Translations under genes and position numbers: made by a program
Notes under the pieces: generated by a model
Told to the model about the DNA's origin: nothing
Databases searched by the model: none
The model's input: the letters and a program-made list of their open reading frames with translations, nothing else
Source: Ophiodon elongatus
Lineage: Eukaryota; Chordata; Actinopteri; Perciformes; Hexagrammidae
NCBI GenBank assembly: GCA_016806645.1
Contig: JACSYO010002166.1
Coordinates: 208,501-272,500 of the forward strand
DNA length: 64,000 nt
Reading direction: 5' to 3'
Part shown: one piece after another, positions 23,801-36,007 of the stretch
Layout: every line of letters begins with the position of its first letter
How positions within the stretch are numbered: the stretch's first letter is position 1

Positions 23801-26759
23801 GCCTCCGCCTCCGCCTCCGCTGCCACCACCGCCACCGCTGTAAAACACAGAATAAACGTCAGCGACACATCACACACACAAGCTTCTGAAAATGTACCTA
23901 AAAATAAAACTTCTTGGGTTAGGAAACACTCACTATGTGGGACGTCCCATGTAGATTCCAGGAGTGGGTGTATGGGCCCGTTTTGTGATGGAGAAATCCA
24001 CTCGGATCCTCCGCCCATCAAGCTCCATCCCATTAGCACGCTCCTTGGCCTAAAACCCACAACAACACAGTTAGAAGTAGACATTTATTTAAAATCTAAT
24101 AAGATAATTAAATAGTTTTCATGTTTATCCTTTAGCCCTGAATACAATGCATTGCACAGACTTCAGCCAAATCCCCTTTTGATACAGATACATGTGTAAC
24201 ACATGGTCTATTGAACACATAGTCAACCCGCACATAACCCATGTATATGATGGCTATCGCTGCTAGCTTAAACTCCAGTCTGGACGGTAGTTACAGACTC
24301 TTTTCTCCCTTTTAGTAAACATGCTTATTGTCTCATTTATACAGTAGGCTGTCAAAAAAGGAACGACAACAATCCATCATACGTTACCAGTGCCTGACGT
24401 ATCACAACTGCTTACTTAATGGCGAAAACCCCAAACTATTCAAAGGCTTGTAATAAAAAATGATTTGCTATGTAATGGGTGGTGGGCAGTCAACATTATG
24501 AAAATGTCATATCTCTCCGTCTTATCCTTCGTACCTCCTTAGAGTCGTCACAGTTTTCAAAGTAGACAAAGGCAAAGCCTCTTGAGCGACGTGACTGCTG
24601 GTCATACACGATGTTGACGTTACTCAAAGGGCCGTATTTAGAGAAAACCTCCCTGAGATCTCTCTCCGTGGTGTACAGACTCAGTCCAAACACACCCAGA
24701 CAGTTGTGTGGGTCTGGGTTGGCCTGTTAAGAGTAAAGAGAGGGGTGTAAAAATACTGTGGGCAAATGACCTGTCACATCACTGCAATGTCTCCTCCTTT
24801 TCTGAAGCAAATCAGCACCTGGGTATCTGACGAGAGGAAATTCCTAAAGATTGGACACCATAAAAGGGCCTTCACAGATGATCTGGTAAAATTATGAAGT
24901 CAACATCAAATTGTTGAATCTAGACAATGAAAACCACTGAAGAGTGTGTGAAGTTTATTTAGATCAAATATTTTAAAAGGTAAATCCCTCATTCAAATTT
25001 CAATTTCATAAACTTTAAGTCCCATGGGAAGCCCAAATAAAGAATGTTGAGGAAGCATTTAATATATACCCTGTTCCCAATGTGTCTGCGACGATTTGAC
25101 ATGGGGGAACGGCTATGGCTCCTATGCCGGCGGTACTCCCAGCTACGAGAGCGGCTCCTGGAATGCCGTCGGTGGGAGCGGGAACGAGAGCGGGAATAAT
25201 GCCTGCGTGAGCTTCGATGGGAACGGGACCTGGGGATGGACATGAACTTAACTCTGAGCGTGTAATGTACTTGCGTCACATGCACAAAAGTTTTATAAAT
25301 GTAGTTTAAGAGTCCACATATCCCACACAAACTATGAAAACACCACCTTCATATGCACATGAAAACCAAACCCATCTCACCTGGATTTGGATCGGGATTT
25401 GGATCTTGATCTCGACCTGGAGCGGCGGGAGCCATCTTTTGAGCGTGCTGGTGAGTGGCTCGTGGATTTTACTGAGCCCCGAGGGGACGCACTCCTAGAG
25501 CCAGGCCGTGAGTCCTGGACAGACCAGACACTGAAATAAGAAACACTCTAGAGCCAATTGAGTGGCAAATAAAGGGCGAGGAGGTGACAGCGTAGACCTC
25601 TACAAACCCCCTTCAGAGAGAGTTCATGACATTTCATCACAGGTTTGACACTACACTTTTTAGGAATGTGTTTAAAAGAGGTCATAAATAGCAAATATCA
25701 TAAATAAATCATATTTTATGTAATTTAGCTGAAAGACAGAATGCACAAAAAGTAAACCTAAAAGGTTTGGAGGGATTGACCAGTGATGTTTCTGATAGAG
25801 AGAGAGAGAGAGAGAAAAAAATGCTCATGCTTAAGAGAAAGAAACAGGATGAAAAAGAGTAGCATAGCAGGCTGTTAGGAAATTAATCATACCCTGGTAA
25901 ACTTCTGATCTTAACTTCATAACTTCTTTAACTTCAAAACAACCCTTCATTTCTTCTTTCTTCAGTTTGACATAATGACTTCTTTTTCCTCCTCTTCCCC
26001 CATTTACCATCTGCCATTACAACACTAGTAGTAGTGGGGACAGATCTTGATAGCTTCTTTTCAGCATCCAACACATTAGCATGCATCAACACCATCAGCG
26101 CCAAATAATAACAACTTCACATCTGACACGTCTTCCGCCTTTTTCTTTCTTCCAACCTCAACCTTAACAAAGAACAAACAAGGGTGATAAGGCAAGTTGG
26201 TTTCTGTAAGAGCCAAAAAATGTACACAAATAAAAAAACCAGGAAAACAACACACATTAGCTGAATAACGTCACACGTCTATGTTAGCTGGATTTTTGTC
26301 CTAAATGACTTCATACGGATAGAAATATGAACATTACAGCCATTAAATATTGACTTGTAGTCATTATTTAATGTTTACCAGCAGTCAATATTTTAATAGT
26401 TTACGTTAAGAAACAAGAATAAAGTTAAAGTAGCAAATAACGTTAAAGCGCAGTTTGTAGCTTACATCTCTCGACTGCTACGCTTAGAAGGCCTCATGCT
26501 TCAACGTCACTGTTATCGTTTTTGAACATTTGCTAAACACTCAGTACTCTACTAGTTAACGTTACTCAAATAAAAGCTACACAGAAAACATGTCACTCAG
26601 GCCTGTTATCAAAGTGTACGGTCATTAACCGACCTGCAAAACGCAGCTAGCTAACGCCTGAGCCAAGATAAACTAAGCTAAGCTAGCTGTTTCAAACAGT
26701 TATCTCAACTTCTCATCGCAACTCACCTGCTCCCTGAACTCTTTCTCGATGTCGCTCAT
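23045..26759 (-). CDS. tra2b: Transformer-2 beta-type SR splicing regulator
   Basis: Tra2 proteins bind GAA-rich exonic enhancers and promote exon inclusion. Coding exons in order: 26727-26759, 25381-25514, 25070-25229, 24535-24723, 23934-24049, 23619-23837, 23284-23354, 23045-23055, giving 310 aa. An N-terminal RS domain (about 12-108) leads to the linker HIGNRANPDP, then an RRM with RNP2 VFGLSL at 120-125 and RNP1 RGFAFVYF at 157-164. The Tra2 linker HTPTPGIYMGRPTY, a long Gly run, YDR repeats and a second RS domain ending SYSPRHY follow. VYDQQSRRSRGF and GRRIRVDFSITKR match TRA2B, and senp2 next door agrees with the human TRA2B locus. SPMSNRRRH and the Gly run placed right after the RRM linker are TRA2A-like, so the paralogue call is not certain. 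The last coding exon is only 11 nt. Confidence 0.93.
23733..23836 (-). repeat. tra2b: (GGN)n tract encoding a polyglycine hinge in tra2b
   Basis: The plus strand shows CCACCG and CCGCCG triplets. In frame on the minus strand they encode a glycine run with few serine interruptions between the RRM linker and the YDR/RS2 region. Human TRA2 proteins also have glycine runs here. Confidence 0.9.
25893..26010 (-). other. tra2b: Candidate tra2b poison exon (alternative exon in intron 1)
   Basis: TRA2A and TRA2B are known to autoregulate through an ultraconserved stop-introducing exon in an early intron. On the minus strand this stretch is purine-rich with many GAA/AGAA words (GGAAGAGGAGGAAAAAGAAG, GAAGAAAGAAGAAATGAAGG). 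A GGCAG acceptor ends at 26011 and a CAGG|GTATGA donor lies at 25892. Inclusion as drawn (118 nt, not a multiple of 3) shifts exon 2 into a TAG within seven codons. The boundaries are guesses; a longer exon reaching about 26060 is possible. Confidence 0.5.
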
Positions 26760-26960
26760 GTTACACTGTTACTAGACGGCAGATGAGCACAAAGCACGTG
26801 GTAAACAGACTGACGACCGATGCAACTTTATCGCCTGCAATTTTTTTTTTTTTTTTAGTGCACAGCAAACGTTGGCTCGTCACTACCTAGCTAGCCACAA
26901 CGCAACTGGCGATGTCACGTAAGCTAAACATTCCACTTCCGGCTCGGGGTTGTCAAAATA
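26760..26960 (-). promoter_or_regulatory. tra2b: tra2b promoter region
   Basis: A short leader precedes the ATG at 26759. An inverted ETS site CACTTCCGG (26934-26942) and a TCACGT word lie within 190 bp upstream. There is no TATA box at a useful distance. Confidence 0.45.
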
Positions 26961-27525
26961 AAAGCATAGCCGGATAAATAATGTAAAAATAGCTCAGTTT
27001 AATAATCTATTTTTTTTAATGGTCCTCTATACATTTTAAGCAAGAAATGCCATTTTGGCACTAGATTTACACACATTTCTTATATACAGTCTGTGTGTGG
27101 ACGTTGAGCAGCTGTGTCCCATTACACGGAAGTCATTAGGAAAATCATTTAAGGATTTTTCCATAAGAATAAATTATAAATCGGCCAGATGAACGCGCTC
27201 TCGCGAGGTGTATGCAGATCTCGACGGGAAGGATCAACACCGGCACACCACGTGAGAAACACAGTTATGCAATATATAAGTACTGTTGTATAATATTGTA
27301 TGAAATACAAAGAAGCTCTTTTAACTGCAGGTTTATTGACCCATGTTTGAATGATTCTCAGAATTTTTACTGGCTCTCCAGTTTGCATTACTTTCGCATT
27401 TGTAATGTAATATTAAGGTAAATGTGACAATTTATTGTAATAGATATTTTAGCACACACCATTCAGCTCCAGTAGCCACTGCAGGAGTCATTTAATATAT
27501 CAAACTCCAATTTAAAAAAAATGAA
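26961..27525. other. tra2b-senp2 intergenic region
   Basis: No exon is recognised. A CTCTCGCGAG word near 27198-27207 resembles the TCTCGCGAGA housekeeping-promoter element, but no transcript beside it can be shown. Confidence 0.5.
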
Positions 27526-27529
27526 GCAC

Positions 27530-28483
27530 TTTATTTCAGGGAGAAAAAAAAACAAAATTCATCACATTTTTAAAGCATGAACTCAAACATGCATGTGTAC
27601 AGTAGTTTGCTATGCAGTATACTATACTGTAAGTCAATGTAATAGCCCTAAGTAGCCTCTTGCAATATGCTCATGGAAAAGATTCACAGAAGTGACAACG
27701 CCTTAAGTTACATGTGCGGAAACAACTATTAATGCTCCACTCATAGAGAAAAACAAAACTATAAAACACATTCCAAAACCCTTTCTTATCCAGTCAAGTC
27801 ATAAATAATAGCAAAACAAACATACAACAAGCATTCAACCATGCATATATTCTCTCAAAAGGGGACCGGAAAGGAGGTATTTTGATTTTCATTGTCTATT
27901 TCACAGAAATTGAGATTAATGATTAAATAGCATAGTAGTTAGTTACTGTCCACTGTGTTGATCATATTTGGAAGGGGAAAATATCACTGCAACAATCCAA
28001 TTCAACAAATTCTGAGGAGTCAGGCTTTTGAGTTGTATGTGACCAAGCAATTTCCCAAAGAAATGCAAAAGCATGCCCCAAGTTGAGCTCAGTGTTAAAA
28101 GGGCTGAAGGCACTTCAGGCAGAACTTCAAACAGAAGAACCAACAATCCAAAGTCAATAAAAAAAAGCCATTCAGTCAGTAGTGCCAAAGTTTGTGTAAT
28201 ACATACACTTTCTTCCATCCCAATAATGTCTCCAATTACAACTCAGAGATTACAAAGTGTCAATATGTCCCGGACAGAAAAAAGGGACATAGTCACCTTT
28301 TAAGACTAGTGTTATAAATTCTCCAGACCAGAACAGCAACACTGGGTTAGATTCCAGTCAGTTGAGTCCACTTCTTTGGCCCAGTCATGTATTTTTCTTC
28401 ACCATGTAGTTACTGTACACAGATGTTGCTCCCATTGAGAAAGTCACTGTTGTCAGGCGGTTAAGTGAGATTGTTGCGATCCT
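27530..28483 (-). other. senp2: senp2 3' UTR
   Basis: It runs from the TAG at 28484-28486 to a minus-strand AATAAA (TTTATT at 27530-27535), about 0.95 kb. No other feature is seen. Confidence 0.55.
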
Positions 28484-31400
28484 CTATTGCAGCTTCTGAT
28501 TGAGGATTTCCCAAATCATCAATTTCCTGAAGAGAGGCATGTGGCACTGTAGATAGACAAAGAGGAAAATATGACTTTGTGTTAATTAAAAAATAAATAA
28601 AAATAAGTGTTACTATATGAGGTGAACATAAAGTGTTTACCTGTTTAAAGGTGAGAGGCCTTCCTTTTGCAATATAGTCAGCATATTTACAGACGAAAAC
28701 GCCACAGTCACTGCCATTTTTCTGCTGGGGAATCTCCTACAGAGGCATGAGCAGTGTACAAAACATTAGTCGCACAGTCAAAATAAAAATATTCAATTTA
28801 GTGATAAGTTATTCATCTCAGTTTGACTTACAGTGGCCCTCAAGCTTCCAACACTCCATTTGGGGCTGTCAAGCTCTCTGCCTTTCTTTGCTTTGTGCTC
28901 CTCTTTAAGGTAGAGTCTGGAAAAGGAGAATATTGATGAGTAATTGTGCAAGAATATAAGGCGACCTATGGAAAAGGCATTTAAAATGGCCCGATAACCA
29001 AAGCTTAAGAACAAAATGAGGACTCACAGTAAAAGACTACAGACGTCATCGTGCCTCTGTCCCATCGAGTCATATGACTTCACTGTCTTTGACTTAAAAT
29101 CAATTACCTGGAAGGAGAGAGAGAGGGAAGTTTTTTTTTTTTTTTTTTTTTTAAATATGCTGCATAATCCCTCCCTTTGGATTTTTTTTAATCATTTTAA
29201 ATCAACAAAAAGGAAATACTTAAAATTATAGTGACAAAGTAATTAATGGATTATCAAACCACAAGTTTACTCAATTCTTGGCCAAAACTGCTTAAGCACT
29301 CGAGGCACTGTCAAGAAGCGCCAACTAAAAGAGGAGGATTGCGACATGGCAACAAACACATCTATAGTCATTGTGGTTCTGACTCACAGCCAATGCCCAG
29401 TGGACGCCCAGGTGCAGAGGGACCAGGATGAGGTCATAGAGGAAAAGGTCGACCGCCTTGGTCCAGCGCTTCACAGCAGGGTGTCCTCCAGCCTGCCCGC
29501 CTCCTCCACCTCGCAGCTTTGGGAAGAAGAAGGTGCTGAACGAGTAGATTTGTAATCCTGCGGCTTCACCAGAGCATCGCTCCATCACCAGGGACAGGTA
29601 GAAGTTAATCACCTTGGTAAGTGAAACAGATGAGGCACAATACAACACATCTTAATAATTCTTCTTAAAAAGGGTTTTCAAGACTTATGATCTCTTACTT
29701 TGCACTAAGAAAATGGGACTGCTTCTTTAATAATTCAAAGGGCATGGATGATACAGTATGTTGCCAGTCGCCGTTGTCCGTTCTAAGGGTGAGCCCAAAT
29801 AAGATGAACGCCAGGATCTCACTGGTTGAAGAGTTACAAATGTTATCATGTAGGAGGGGAATCGGGGGAACTGAAACTCTAGCAGAGCAGCAGGGAGGAA
29901 AGTCAAAGCGTGCATGGGATGCGTATTTGATTATTTATCAGAATGCGATCATTTATAAAATCACAGAGAATATATATATCTTTTATAGCAGATCATCAAT
30001 GTGTTTTCTTGCCAGATTTGCTCGCAGCACATGGAGACAATAGACCAGACGCCATAACTGTCACTGAAGATCGCGACCCGGCCGAGGACCTCAGCTGTTC
30101 TGTGTGAACAGCCCAGTTGGTCGACGTGGGCACTGAACAAGCGACTATCCTACAAACGTGGAGCTCCCGCATCCGGTGTGAATTGTCCCACTGACTCTTG
30201 GTACCAACCTCATCGTTGAGCCAGCCGCCTTCCTGCAGTGTGGACAGGTCTCTCTGTGTGATGCGTAGTTTGAAAGCAGCACTGAGAACGAGGTTGGGAT
30301 CACTCTGAGCCAGAGCACAACTCACCTCCGCCGCCATTTCCTACACACGAAGACAACAAACGCATTAAATAAAAGAAATTGTCGGCATGATTTCTTCAAC
30401 ACGGTGACTAGGCCACAGTCCTGATCATCACCTTGGTAAGCCTGGGTGTGTCCTCATCACTGTGCCTTGTATGTGCTGTGTGTGCAGAATGTGCGTCTGG
30501 GAGACTGACATCAGGAGTCTCTCGGTCCACGAGATTGAGGCGAGTTGCTACTTCGGTAGAAAGGTCCAGATCGGCTGCCTGTTTCTGCTGCAGCACAGGT
30601 CGACATAACAGACAGAAGTAATAAACTTCCACCCATTATCATAACTTAAAGGGTGCTTTGTGGTGTCATGAATGAGCGAGATGAATGACTACCTTTGCAC
30701 ATCTAACTGGCTGCGTGTCCTCCAGGGCTCCACTGAAGGTCTTACTAAAAGTCAAGCTTCCCCACCTGGAAATTAAATCATACAGAGGTTCGTACAATAT
30801 ACAGAATGAATCAATATACATGACACGTACATACTGTACATATACACACACAGACTTACTACACTAACCTGTCCTTGGTTGCAGATACATTTCTCCATGT
30901 AAACACACTTGGGGAAGCTGTTCAAAAAGACAAGTGACGGTTGAGCAGGTTAGATTCATTGGAACATGTTTACTCAGGTGGACATATTTCAACTGACTGT
31001 TATGTGAAAACGGGTCTGTTTATTGGAGGAATTGTTTAAATCTATTAAAAAACAAAACAGGTAGGATATAATTATAACTTAATTCTACAACTACAACTCA
31101 GAAATAAAAAAAGACATCACATAAAACTACCCACCACAAACATATAGATTTACAGATCAATTTCTTCTGAGGAGTCTTACCCGTGTATCCCGTCTTCCTG
31201 GACACCGATTCAAAGGCTTTCCCTGAAGCAGCAGTTTTGTGATCAACCTGTGAAAGCGACTCACTGGGAGGAAAAGGAGAAAGGGACATGAGAGGAGCTC
31301 ACGTCCTACGGTGTGTTGTTAAATGGACCTCAATGAAATATCTAAATTTCACGTGAATAATGGGTTATACTCACTCTTGCGGTTTTGTTTGGTTGAAAGG

Positions 31401-34400
31401 TAGTGGTTGGCTTTTGCTGTACTTGTCCGTTACCATCTCCAGCAAGCGCCTGTAGTGCTCCTTATTGTTCTGCTTTATGGCCTGAAGGGAGAACACAAAT
31501 ACATGATAACTGACAAAGCGGTACAGAAAGCATGATTAGTGGTAAATACAACAGTTTGGTATTTTGGGCATATTTTCCCCCCTCATAAAATAAATCTAAG
31601 TGATCATTATCAAGATTATTATTAGGCATTTTATGTTAAATAACATATACTATCTGCGAGTAATTATCAGATTTTTTTAAACCTCAAAAATGTAGTATCA
31701 GTCGTGATTTTAAAGACTTTTAAATTAATAAAGTATCCATATATAAACCCAACAAATAAAACCGACAGACTATTTTACCTCTTCCACAGTAAGACTGGGC
31801 TTGTAGCAGCGGTGGTGTCCAAAGCCGTTAGAGGTTAGATCAGGATGAGTGGTTCCCACCCTCATAGCAGGTCTGGAGGGCAGCAGCTGCAGAGAGCCTC
31901 TCCTCTCCCGGTCCTTCCCCCTGTCGGGGAGCCCTGCAGGCAGCCCTGCCCCGCTGGATTCAAAAAGGCTATGTACATTAGCAAAGATGCATTTTTAAAA
32001 AAGGTGATATTGATGGTTGTACAGCCCTGTAGGTATATTTACAGCATATTGGATGAGTGAAGGTAACTGGACTGTGACTTGCCTGTATTTCCTCATTAAA
32101 GAAGGCGAGGAGCTCTGGAAGGGATTCTTCCCACTCCTCTCATTCACTCCGACTACTGGTTTACCTGAGGAGAAACAAACAAAAATCAAGCAAATGACAA
32201 CGGGGATAAGGATGAGAGAACCACTCAGTGAAGAGTGTGGATGAAACAAAGAGACATAAATACAGTCAACAGATCATTCTTCTCCTGCTATGACGGCTGT
32301 GCAAACTTACTCATTCTCCACTCAGTACTGTTCAGCCAAGAGGTGTGGAGCTCATCTATCCCCATCAGAGTAACAGGCTGGATCAAAACAGGAAACGCAA
32401 AAAAAACAGTTTTAAGCATCCAACATAGTGTGTAACTGTCACTCTGACTATTTCATGTCTTGTCTTAAATATAGCCTTCTATACCTTGTCTGTATTGTTT
32501 TTCAACTGTATCCACGTGTGTTTCTGTTGGTTTATTTCAGTGTACGCACGCTACAAATGTGAGTAAAAACATTACAGTTTTGTTCATACTGTACTACATA
32601 GAAAATATAACAACATTTCCAAATGTGTCCTCAGTGCATCTTGGATGCAACACACATCTATTCAGAACCGTCCAATCCTGATCACCCAGGAAGTATTTAA
32701 GTACAGAGTGAACAGGACGATTGATACAAGACAAGATGTGGACTGAACATTTTAGCAGCCGTGCATCATGGATGTGTAAAGAGAACTGGATACAGTGATG
32801 GAGGAGGGCTACCGTTGATTCCTATGAAAGTTGTTCAGTGGCGCATGAAGCCAAAATGGCCTCCACATTCATGGGCTCGAAGACGTAATGACTTAAATAT
32901 TAGCTACTGGGATGTTGATTTAATGCCATCTCGTTCCTTTTCTGTCAGTTAGTCAACGCGGTAGGGTCTTTTCGGGCCTAATGGCATCATGTGACGGACA
33001 AGGAAGTTGCAATTTAACAGTTTGGCAACAATGAAAATAGGCTTCAAAGCCCAGCGCACTCTTCCTGCTGGGCATCTGTGCGTGAGACTGTAGTTCCCCT
33101 GTATCAAACTTCAAACGCACACGTGTGATGAGGGCGTAGGAGCTCAAACCTGCGTGTCTTCATAATGTCTGGGCTTCTCACACCTGGTCGTCAGTGGGTT
33201 CTGCAGCCTGAGCAGGCTTGCTACCCCGGCCACCGTCTTCTTCACAAAGCTCACGACTACATCTGACACACAGGACAGACACCCCAAGTCAACAACAGTC
33301 TTCATTTGAGGGAGACTTTTGGAATTACTATGAGGATAATCCATTTCTTAAACAAACCTCGCCTCCGTCTCTTCACCTCTAACGGGTCACTCAAGCAAAC
33401 ACCGTCTGCAACATCAACACTGTAACAAGAAAAAGTTTGAGATGAGTGATACTAACAATAATCACAATATTTCTGACTCAATAACATAATATCAACAATA
33501 TAATGACAGATTTGGGTTAGCTTCAATTTGTGCCGATCATATATTTTGATTATTAAGCGTCTAGTTCTTTAGGTACACCTGCCTACAACTAATGATTGTC
33601 TTTATTGAGTAACCGAGTAATTGAGTCAGGTTTGTTTGGGAAACTATGATGGAGTCCAAGGTCTTCAAACATCTTATCTTGTCTGAACAAAAGTCCAAAA
33701 CCCAAAAATATTCAGTTTCAGTGTTATAAAACAGAGAAAAGCAGCAAATCGTCACTTTTGAGAGGTTAAAAACAGAGAATGTTTGGTGTTTTTCTGGAAA
33801 TAGTTATCTTCATGATGAGGCAATAATCAAAAGAGTTGCCAATTATTTTCCTGTCAATGTGAAATGTATCTGAATTTATTGTTATACCTCTCCAATATAA
33901 ATTGGGGTGACATCGCTCTCAATAGAATACAATTCAACTGTACCATGAACAGCCTCCAAAATAACCCATTTTGGTCTAACTATATCAATACCGTTAGAAT
34001 AAATAGAGGAAACACCATGAACTTTAAGCAATGCTTCTCTAAATCATTATTATAATCTTCATGCAGGTCATCATTTACTGCAGGTCTGTTACTTTTGACT
34101 GCATTCATATCGTTAGGTGTTGCAGTTTAATTACATGATACATGTAATTTGTGTTAAACCAAACATTACATTGAGGAGGCTGTTTGTGCCTTTAAAAAGT
34201 TGAAGCTAACACATTAAATATATTCTTTAGCTAACGTTAGGTGTTTCATGTTATGCCGACTATTCTATATTTCTACTTTTAAGAGCTAGGCTAGCTTGTT
34301 ATCTTAAATTACTTAAGGTTATAGCCAATACACTTCCTTATTATGATCGAGTAACGCCAAGTACAATCAGTAGATAACCGAGGAGGTATACTGGTGTAAC

Positions 34401-34640
34401 TAGTCTTCGTGAACGCCTCGACAGGGCTCACACACATGCTCTCTGATCTCCGACCACCGACCTCTGGTAGTTCCTCTTGGCCGCTCTGCTGTGGTTCTCC
34501 TGCCGCTGCGCTCGCGCTCCCACGTCAGGTCGCGTGGGTCCCCCGCCGCTAACGTTCCCTTTCCCGGGCCAGTCGGCGGACTTTTGCCCCGTAACGGGCT
34601 CAAACAGCGACGATATTCCGTCAACTATCCATCCATACAT
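28484..34640 (-). CDS. senp2: SUMO-specific protease 2 (Ulp1/C48 family)
   Basis: SENP2 matures SUMO precursors and removes SUMO from targets in the nucleus and at nuclear pores. Exons in order: 34462-34640, 33358-33419, 33150-33262, 32311-32377, 32083-32164, 31779-31953, 31375-31481, 31181-31263, 30869-30917, 30693-30765, 30432-30587, 30209-30340, 29388-29612, 29028-29107, 28832-28916, 28641-28736, 28484-28546, giving 608 aa. A possible extra in-frame exon at 32485-32550 would make 630. The start MYGWIV matches human MYRWLV. A basic KRRRR lies near residue 80. The protease has WLNDEVINFY, RWTKAVDLF, His497 (GVHW), Asp514 (YDSMGQ), Gln561 and Cys567 (GSDCGVF), with 17- and 53-residue spacings as in human SENP2. 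It ends MPLFRKLMIWEILNQKLQ. The donor at 32081-32082 is GC rather than GT. Confidence 0.95.
32485..32550 (-). other. senp2: Possible additional senp2 coding exon
   Basis: These 66 nt are open in the required frame (22 codons, ending NNTDK). They have a TTTGTAG acceptor and an AAG|GTATAG donor and keep phase 0 on both sides. The acceptor has a weak pyrimidine tract, and the gene is in frame without it. Confidence 0.3.
32755..32900 (+). repeat. Possible interspersed repeat fragment in a senp2 intron
   Basis: The run CTATGAAAGTTGTTCAGTGG and CATGAAGCCAAAATGGC has the look of a dispersed fish repeat recalled from other genomes. No second copy exists in this window, so the call rests on memory alone. 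Confidence 0.3.
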
Positions 34641-34870
34641 CCCCGACAGATACGATAAAATGGTAGCGCGGTCTTCTACGCGGTCCAGGACTAGTTCCCC
34701 ACAGATGAGGTGTCAAACAACGACCGACGACACACACGCAGCCTGCCGTTGGCTTAGCTTAGCGTTAGCAGCGCCGTGCGTCATTCTGTGTTGTCTCACG
34801 TCGTGCGAACGTTTTAGACGCCGAAGGAAAGCGAGTGGGCGGAGCTCTGAGGGATAATTGGAACGGAGAC
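34641..34870 (-). promoter_or_regulatory. senp2: senp2 promoter region
   Basis: The sequence upstream of the ATG at 34640 is relatively GC-rich, with a GC box GGGCGG at 34837-34842 and CACGTCG/CGAACG words. No TATA box is seen. Confidence 0.4.
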
Positions 34871-35335
34871 GATAAATGGGGGGAACGCCACAGGCGGCTT
34901 GTGCCGGCCTCATAAACAAACAAACCTCTGATCGAGAGCGTAAAGAGCGCCAGTGGCAGGTCAGACTGCTGGCTGCTGCTGCTGAGACTCTCAGATGTTG
35001 ATTAGGTGTTACATAATATCTCGGTAACTCTCAAGAAAACAAAAAAATAAATAAAGGGGAGGGTATTTTTTTTGTCTAGGTGTTGACTACATTTTAATTT
35101 CAAACGAGAGTAATCTGTAAGGTATGAGACACTAAAGTATGTTTTACATTTTCCATTACCTGTCATTTGCAAGTGACACAAATGGCAACGCTTTACAATT
35201 ATCTCATTATTTTTAGAATGGAACTTGATATCATTTTGCCATCTCATAAATCTGAATATTTTTAGTGCTATCATGCCCCTTCTTGTGCATTTCTTTGGTG
35301 GAAACTACCGTTGCTCACTTTAAATGAGCCTGTAG
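34871..35335. other. senp2-pcnt intergenic region
   Basis: AT-rich sequence with no supported exon or RNA gene. Confidence 0.55.
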
Positions 35336-35337
35336 TC

Positions 35338-36007
35338 TTTATTAAATGTTACTGGAGCACAACATTCTGCAGTACTCTGTTCCTGTTATTATAGTGTACC
35401 TATCAGGGTATTGTATTAAAGTAGCGTGTATGTTCAAACTGATTGTTCAAAAATTAAATAAAAAGCACTATGAAGAATTTTCATAGTGCAAATGTGAGAA
35501 ATATCCCAGGATATAATTCAATAGTGAGGTGCTATAAAATAAAGCCAGTCTCTTTGGTTTGTAAACATATTTTAAAATATTCATCAACTTTATGGTAGAA
35601 ACATAGATAATACAAAAAACAAATATGGTTCACCTTTATGCAATAATGTACTCACTAGCTATGTTAATCATGGATTTCCAGAATACAAAAAAAGAAAGAA
35701 AACTAGTGCAAATTTGGACATGTAGATCATCATCAGTCCTATTTACAAGCACAACAGGATATAAAGACATTAATAGAAAAACAACAAACAATATTTAAAA
35801 TAAAGAAAAATCATTTGTTCTTGTAACATCTTAAGGTGACCTTCAAAATACAATTGTACAGAGAATAGAATAATTACAATAGAAAATATTGAAAAATAAT
35901 TTATGCAATTATAAAATCACGTCTTTCAAAAATGTAACACAATATTCCTTTCTACATATTTCATTTTTCTACAGTTTTGGAACGATATGCAGACAGCAGA
36001 CATTCAT
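35338..36007 (-). other. pcnt: Inferred pcnt 3' UTR
   Basis: The last in-frame stop of pcnt is at 36008-36010. The first clear minus-strand AATAAA is TTTATT at 35338-35343, which would give a UTR of about 0.67 kb. Confidence 0.4.

Noticed and set aside
31995..32249. An 84-codon senp2-region open frame taken as one exon
   Set aside because: Only 32083-32164 is bounded by splice sites in phase; the rest is intron read-through.
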